In this document: positions 57,591 to 64,000 of the stretch, piece after piece
How positions within the stretch are numbered: position 1 is the first letter of the stretch
Layout of the letters: each line of letters starts with the position of its first letter
NCBI GenBank assembly: GCA_029207755.1
Contig: JARCOQ010000005.1
Location: 63,933,414 to 63,997,413 of the forward strand
Source of the DNA: Chamaea fasciata
Taxonomy: Eukaryota; Chordata; Aves; Passeriformes; Sylviidae
Length of the DNA: 64,000 nucleotides
Direction of reading: 5' to 3'
Notes under the pieces: generated by a model
Told to the model about the DNA's origin: nothing
What the model saw: only the letters and a program-made list of their open reading frames with translations
Database searches by the model: none
Translations under genes and position numbers: made by a program

Positions 57591-60500
57591 CTTGCCTTTT
57601 ATTTCATTATTTTACTGCAACCTCGCTCACAGGCAGCTAAAGAGGGAGCGACAGGGAGAAACATGAAGTTGGCAGATTTCCTTCCCTGCTCATGTGCTCC
57701 CAGCCTCCCAGCCTAGCTTTGGGACTCCAGGAGGAGGGAGGGAAGGGATTGTTTTCCAGGAATTGACATCTGCCAGGAATAAAGACATGAGGCTCCATCT
57801 ACATGGGTAGATGCATGTTGCAGTGGCTGTGGGAGACAGCAAGGACTGCGTAGGCACTGCACAGCATGGAGGGTTCCTGCTCTGCTATGACAATGCCTAG
57901 ATCCTTGCCAAATAGAGAAGGGCCCTGTTTTCAATACAAGGGGCAGCATGTTTGGAAATAACAATGCACTCAATCCATGAGTGCACTGGACACCAACCTG
58001 CTTACAGACTCCAGCATGGAAGTGATTCCAGGTTCTCCTCTTATAGCTGTGGATGTAGAGGAGGGGGAAAGGGCTGTACCCTGCAGTCTTCAAGAGGTCT
58101 CAGGGCATGCCACAGATACAAGGTTCTTCTAGAATGAGGTAGCACCTCCAGGCATAGAATTCACCTTTTTCCCTCTCCAGGCTGTGGGTATTGTAGACAT
58201 TGTCCTGGGGAAGCCAGTTCTAACTTTCTTGGTTCTGGTGCCATCAAGAAGAGCAACAGTGAACTCAAGCAAGGATGGAGAAACAAAATCAAAGGGCAGA
58301 AAGGTGTTGGGTTTTTCCAGCTCTGATCTGGAACTACAGAGGGAGAGTTCAAGCCAGACTGTTGAAGCAGTCTGGACACAGAAGAACAGAGAAGAGAGGG
58401 AACAACCAAAGTGCAACAAATGTTCCTCCCCACACCCTCAAAACCTCAGGAGTGAATAGGAACAAATATCTGCTCTATCAGACTTGCTTCTGGAAAAATC
58501 TCTTTGTCAGAACTGACAATCTACTCAGAGGGCCCCTCTGTGCTGTGCAAGAGGAGGAGTAGCCAAAGGAACCTGACACCAGTTTGGTCTGCTCCAGCCT
58601 TGTTCCCACATACTCACTTCCTAAGGGGGCTTTCACATCACCATGGATAGTACTTCCATTGCAACAGATTCAAGACACCTTGGAGCTTTCTTCTGCCTTA
58701 TTCCAGAGCTCTCCAGCAATACAGACCACCTAGGGAAGAAGTGTTCCTCAAAGGACAAATAACTGAAGACAGTCAGCTAAAGTATGGTGTCATTGGGCTC
58801 CCCCAAGCTCACACATATCCTTTCTCTCCACCTGCCCCTGCATAAGCATCAGAGAGTAGCTGTGAAGGTGGCCAGTACAGCTCAAACTGTCAGAAGGCAA
58901 GGGCCTTTAGATCTGGAAAGATCAAGGTGTGGGAGGGGAAGGGAGGGGAATCAAGACAGGAAAAGCAGGAGAGAGAGGCTTCCGAGTGGTCTGTCCCAGC
59001 AAGAGGGAGGGAGGCAGCAAAGTCCATCTCATCCACTTTGTGTAATCTTTTAATCTCTTGGTTTTTAATCTTTCACATCAAGAATGAGACACATCATTAA
59101 GAGGAGAAGAAATCCCAATTGGAAGGGAGATGAGGATGGGGAAGGAGACAAAAAGTCCTCTTACTTATAAGTTTTCTGCCTTGTTCCCTTTCACTATGTC
59201 TCTCTCTCCCCTCCTTCCTTTTTCCTCTTTGCTTACAAGCAATAATATAGCTGACCTAAGAGACACAGAACACACTGGAGGCCTCAACACCGGGAGGAAG
59301 GGCAGTGCCATGGCCTAGGTGTGATGCAGGTCAAGCCTCCCGTGGTGACACAAAGGCATAAGGCTCAGTGTGCCAGCTCCTCTTGAAAAGCTCTTCCGCA
59401 GCCAGAGAGACAAACAGCAAACATTGCCAGCCAGGTTTTCTCTTGTCAGAAGCAGGGTGACCTGTAGAAGCCAGCCCACCCTTCACTGGGAGAGGAGAGA
59501 CAAGTTCTTGGAGGACAAAGGAGGACCTGGTGGCACTCACTGACTTGTCCCACAGCCTCAGGCTGGGCACTCCATATCTCAGCTTCTCCCATCTGTCTAA
59601 TCCTGTGGATAGCAATCCTCACCTCAGAGGGTGATTGAAAGAGGTTAATGAATCAACATTTGTAAAAGCTTTAGATAAAAGGCTAAGGATTATTACTGTT
59701 GTTATGCATGGAAACAACAACTAACGAACATTTCCCATTTCCTCCCTCCTTCGAGCCTGGGGGATTATCTGACACAGATCCTGCCACACAGGAGCTCCCC
59801 CAGAGATGGAATTACAGGGAGAGGACTGCAGGCTGCCAGAGACACAAATCAGGGGAAGACAAATTGGGGCCACTCTATCAACCAGCAACGCACTGGGCTC
59901 TGGGGCTGAGAGCCTCTCCACTCACTCTCTAATGACTGGTGACAGGTCCATGCCACTCCCGTCAAAGTTCAGCAGAAAAAGGCTGCTGACTTCTGACCAT
60001 CGCAAGCCTGCCCCTCCTCTTGCCTTTTCAAGGCTGTCAACTGACCCAAGATAGACAGGCAAGGATTTGCTTTAAGGAAAGCTTAATCCTCAAAGGAAAC
60101 TTCTGGACTGCTGGCTTGCAGCAAGATTCAGGAACAGGCCAGACAGACATTCCAATCATAGGTATGGGAAGAGACTAGCTGGGATTAGATTTTGGTGTTT
60201 TAAACCTTGAGCAAAAGGTTTTCTAGGCTATGGATGAGAAGTAATTCAAAGCAGAAGTCTTAACGTTATGCATCTCTCCCTTACACACAAGTATAACCTC
60301 AAGGGAGAAAAGCCCTCCCTAACTCCCCTGCTATAAATACACCAAACCACTTAAAATGGCTATGTTAAAAGAGAGCTGGTAATTTGATAGTGGTCTCTAC
60401 TTAATTAGATTAGGCTCTTCTTGAACTCACGGGCTGAAAGCAGTTGATCCTCCTTTCTTTTTCAGTACTAGCCCATCAGCTGCCATGCAGGAAATTATTG

Positions 60501-63345
60501 TAGTCACCCATGTCTTGCCCAGCTGGATCACCAACCATATCTATGCCACAAAATGCAGAGCTCCAGGTCCCAGAATAGAGTGGCTGTGCCAGTACAGTGC
60601 CCCATCTGGGCTGCTCAGCGCTGCTGCAAGTAAACACTGGCACAACTTGGTGATAAAGTTCTGCCATCACATCTGCCTCTCTGCCCTGCAACGGGTGGGA
60701 ATTACACTTGAACTAGGCAAATAGCAAATAGCACAGTTAGTCCCCCCTGCAACAGGAGACCAGAGGATAGCACTACCTTGGTCTTCTCAGGAGACTAGAG
60801 CATATGTTAATAAACCATATATGCAGCCAGAATCTTTTTTAAAGTATGTTGTTTACCTGACTTCTCACTTAGAGGGAAATAAGTGACCTGTTTGTAGGTT
60901 AGTGGAGCTAGTTGGCAGGGTCTATACCTGATCATCATTGATAATAGGACAGAAAGTCACTTGGAAGGGAGAGGTGAAGCTGTTCTGGTCTTAGGACAGT
61001 GACTTGACTTTGTCAACTCTTGAGGGATTTGCCAAGCCTCCCCAGCAATGCAGTCAGCCAGTCATTACCTTTCTCCCTGGAGTCCAATCCAGTTCTCACT
61101 CAAACTGAGCATAATTGTGGTGCTGCTATTAAACTGCTGTATTGGATTGATGCCCTTCCTATCCGGGTCTTCCAACCTTTGCTCAGTGAACTTTATTCTG
61201 TCCCTAGCAGGGCTGCATTCTGCTCCCTCCATAAAACACCTCCAGATTTGGAGAATTAAAATTGCCAGACCTTTTGCTCTCCTTCAACAATGGAGGAAGC
61301 TTGTTCTAACAACACACAATTTTCTATTCAGTACATTCTTAATTAATAATAAAATATGTGTTGGGTTGTTTTGTTGTGGTGGGTTTTTTTTTTTAATCCT
61401 CCTTTTTTGTTAGTTATTCAGTTTGATTTTTTTATTTTACCTCGTTAATGTAGTGGTGATTTAGATGCAGTTTCCTCTCTCTGCTGCACTTAATGAGTCG
61501 TCAGCTTTATTCACTCTCACCCGCATCCTCATGGGAGCATGCTTTGATTTTCTAGTGGGTGCATGAAAACACAGATTAAAGCAATTAGACAGAAATAATC
61601 TTAGGGAAAGGGTAAAGAGATCCAGAGCACCTAATTATACCATTTTAATCAAGATACAATTATGCAGAGACTTTTATAGATTATAAATTAACCAAACTCC
61701 AAAGGCAGAAAAAATATCATTTTAAATATGGTTCATTATGCTTGTTGTTTCTGTCTTGTGAGCATTCTCAAACTGGACTTCAGGGTTCATTTATAAAAAA
61801 AATCTGGACAGGGCTGTGTAGAAATGGAGGAGAAATAGGCTTAGGAAGACCCTGCTTGCTAGGATCAGGGTCTGGAAATGGCCTCTGAGGGAAGGTGGGG
61901 TACCAGAGCACATTTCTCACTCAGTGATCTCACCAGCCTTTTCGCAGTGAGTAGATGGACCTGCTGGTCAGTCAGGCTTGACTGAAGACCTCCAGCCACC
62001 TGCATGACTCAGGTAAGGAAAGCCCCAGCTCAGGTCTGGGTCTTGCTTTGCCTGAAAAGGCTGTGCCAAGCTGCCAGTGAAGGACTGTGGGTACTGTAGT
62101 CTAAAGAGCAATTTTCCAAGCTACAAACATTCCAATTAGAAACACAGTGAGTGGGCAAACAAAACACATCAGGCTGGATGTGTTTTCCTCTGAACCCTGG
62201 AGAAACTTAAGCCAGCTGCTCCAGATTTATAGCTGCTCCAGATTTATTGCAGCAAAACCTCAAGGCACTCAGGCTCTCAGAGCACGTAGGAAGGTGCTCT
62301 GCTCCTGCCATCTCTGCAGAGGAGACAAGGAGACCCCCATCCCCCAGTTCTCCAGGGAATTCCAGTTTCCCCTGTAGCTGTCATACTGACTTTATGATGG
62401 GGAAGGTGTCCAGACCTTGGGCAGAAGCAAGAGGATAACTCAGGCACCTCTGGCTTTGTGGCTGCAGCCCTGTGATGCCTGTGAGGCATCCTGCTGTTCA
62501 CTTCTGCAGTGAGCACAGCTCGAGTGCTCCCTCCTGCACTGGCGTGTGGCACTCCTTGAGCTGCTTCCAGGTGATGAGGAGACAGGAGAGGGCTCACCGC
62601 AGTGGTCCTCGGCTTCCTGAGAGGTTTGCCAGCAAGTCTCCTGAAAGGTTTTGCTGCACTGTGGCCTGTGCAAAACACTTCTCCAGAAGAGTCTGCTGCC
62701 AGGCCCCTCTCACAAGGGTATCTCAACCCATCAGGGCTTCTCTCCATGGCCATGGCCACCCTGTGCCATGAGCAGCAGTGCTGAAATGGCTCCTGTCTTC
62801 TCCATCCAGGGCAATGCCGTCATTTGCCAAAGGACCAGCCTTGACCATTTCCCACCTGTGAGTCAGTCCTGCTGACAGTGTCTGCCAGGCAAGGATGGTT
62901 GGCATGTGCCCAGAGCTGGTCTGTCACAGTGACAGAGACATCACCAGGATAGGGAGCTGGAAGGGGACTGGTGGGTCCTACTATTGACCCTGAGGCTCCA
63001 AGTAGTGAAAGACAGCTGCCTTTTCACTCAGCTGCCCTGTGCCAGAGGCATGATGCACCCACTGCCTTGGCAGGGAAAACTCTGGGCTGTGTGTACTGTA
63101 TCTCCCATCCATGTCTGTGTCCGAGTGAGCTGATGGGGACAGACATGGGAGATTCCTAGGACATCTCTCCCTTGCATCCTCCTCACCCATTTCCTCCTTC
63201 CCCCTCCCACACTGAGGAAAACACGGCTTATAAGGCTGCTGCACTTCATCATCATCGCCTCCTTCACTCAGGGCAAAGCCCCGAAGGGCTGTAGGGTTTT
63301 GGGGGCGGCCCCGTTCCCCGTCTGCAGGGTGAGCGGTGGTATCGG
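57591..63345. other. Upstream flank: no gene seen
   Basis: Unique sequence without a recognisable coding exon. About 59,640-59,740 (TTAATGAATCAACATTTG, TTATTACTGTTGTTATGC) and 61,330-61,800 are AT-rich candidate elements. From about 62.2 kb GC rises. In mammals MFNG lies upstream of ELFN2; no fringe-type protein is visible here, so if order is kept it lies further right. Confidence 0.4.
61330..61800. promoter_or_regulatory. AT-rich block, candidate conserved noncoding element
   Basis: After a T/G low-complexity run (about 61,358-61,396) the sequence has many homeobox-type cores in a short space: CTTAATGAGTCG, GCAATTAG, CCTAATTATACC, TTTTAATC, CAATTATGC and AAATTAACC. The pattern of AT-rich, repeat-free sequence with dense TAAT cores is usual in developmental enhancers. 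Inference only. Confidence 0.3.
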
Positions 63346-63363
63346 AGTGCCCTCTGGTGGCCC
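63346..63363 (-). promoter_or_regulatory. Strong CTCF-type motif
   Basis: AGTGCCCTCTGGTGGCCC matches the complement of the CTCF core (consensus read this way: AGCGCCCCCTGGTGGCC) at all key positions except C to T changes known to be tolerated. It lies in a CpG-rich patch about 10 kb upstream of the candidate ELFN2 promoter. It could mark a loop anchor or the boundary of the ELFN2 domain. Confidence 0.6.
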
Positions 63364-64000
63364 CATTTCCGGACTGCCTGGCCTGTCCACGCCTTGCGCA
63401 CCCCCCAGCAGCCCTGGAGAGCTGGGTCTTGGCTTGCCCCCACCATGACCCGACACCCCTGCCATGGTGGGCACCACTCCAGCAGCCACACGAGCCAGCC
63501 CACGGGCAACACAGAGTCCTGCCAGTGCTAGGACAGAGCCCCAGAGGAGCCAGCATGGGGGGGGAAGCAGGGACAGAAATTACTGTAAGTCAGCAACTGC
63601 TCTCCTGCTTACCGAGTGCTATGGCGATGTGGCAGAGACTCCCAGTGACCTTTGGGATATGTGCCCCATTCGGTGGAAGGAAAAGTCCATCCCCTCCTCC
63701 TTAGCCCCAAGAGGCAAGAAAGTGAGAGCTGTGGGGAAAGGGGCAGAGATTCTCCCTCTAGGCTTGGTGCCATTCAAATGGTTGACCCTGTGAATGAGTC
63801 TCCACAGAGCTGGGGGCAAAATATCCTGACTATTTCCCTGTTCCAGGTGGTTGGGATCTTCTGTCACACTGGGATATGTATGCATCTTATTCTTTTGCTC
63901 CTCACACCAAATTTTCCTGCAGAGCTCTGCTAGATAACTCCCAGTGTTTTGACTATCCCAATCTTCCACGGTGAAACTGGAAAAAAGACCGAAATCATTC
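63364..64000. other. GC-rich flank: no gene seen
   Basis: GC-rich to about 63,570, then average. Overlapping open frames on both strands have no recognisable domain. No splice-bounded exon was found before the window ends. Confidence 0.35.

Noticed and set aside
50322..62016. CATGACTCAGGTAAG present at both 50,323 and 62,003 on the plus strand, as antisense donors or AP-1 sites
   Set aside because: One or two shared 15-mers are expected by chance in 64 kb, and no exon can be built before either.
62981..63556. 191-codon minus-strand frame at the right edge
   Set aside because: GC-rich sequence with several overlapping open frames; nothing like the expected upstream neighbour (fringe family) is seen.

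Overview
The window is vertebrate nuclear DNA, almost certainly from a bird. It holds one protein-coding gene that I can support: ELFN2 (also called PPP1R29), on the minus strand, with its whole reading frame in one exon (3679 down to 1274, 801 codons). The bird assignment rests on chicken-type CR1 LINE fragments near 45 kb and 55 kb, one of them ending in the CR1-derived ATTCT tail, the absence of Alu/B1/L1-like sequence, and an ELFN2 protein that is close to the mammalian one but clearly diverged in its linkers.

Layout. Positions 1-1273 are the start of the ELFN2 3' UTR; no polyadenylation signal is seen, so the transcript runs off the left edge. The coding exon follows, with a short 5' UTR part and two possible splice acceptors just above 3.7 kb. 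From about 3.9 kb to about 53 kb (perhaps 57 kb) the sequence reads as the long introns of the ELFN2 5' untranslated region. A strong candidate internal noncoding exon lies at 36,681-36,861 (long polypyrimidine tract, CAG acceptor, GTAAGC donor). A candidate first exon ends at a GTACGT donor at 52,991, below a CpG-rich stretch at 53.0-53.5 kb that I take as the promoter. A second possible first exon ends at 57,296. Right of that the sequence looks like upstream intergenic DNA; a strong CTCF-type site at 63,346 may be a domain boundary.

The introns carry many simple and degenerate repeats: TG/CA-rich cryptic minisatellites (10.4-11.0, 37.3-38.2, 40.2-40.6, 47.8-48.1, 51.6-52.6 and 53.5-54.9 kb), a 56-bp tandem repeat at 28.3 kb, long A tracts (44 and 29 bases), and an ATTCT array of 23 copies seeded by a CR1 tail. 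There are remnants of chicken-type CR1 and of an older CR1/L3-like LINE, and several G-quadruplex motifs. Some AT-rich or CpG-retaining patches look like conserved regulatory elements: RE1 (REST)-like motifs occur at 15,151 and 38,748, the first beside a CRE-like TTACGTCA. That would suit a neuronal gene, but is inference.

I found no new enzyme system, CRISPR array, tRNA, rRNA or second coding gene. The most useful new information is the proposed noncoding exon/promoter structure and the regulatory and repeat architecture around this synaptic-adhesion gene. All family assignments are from recognition by eye; no search was run.
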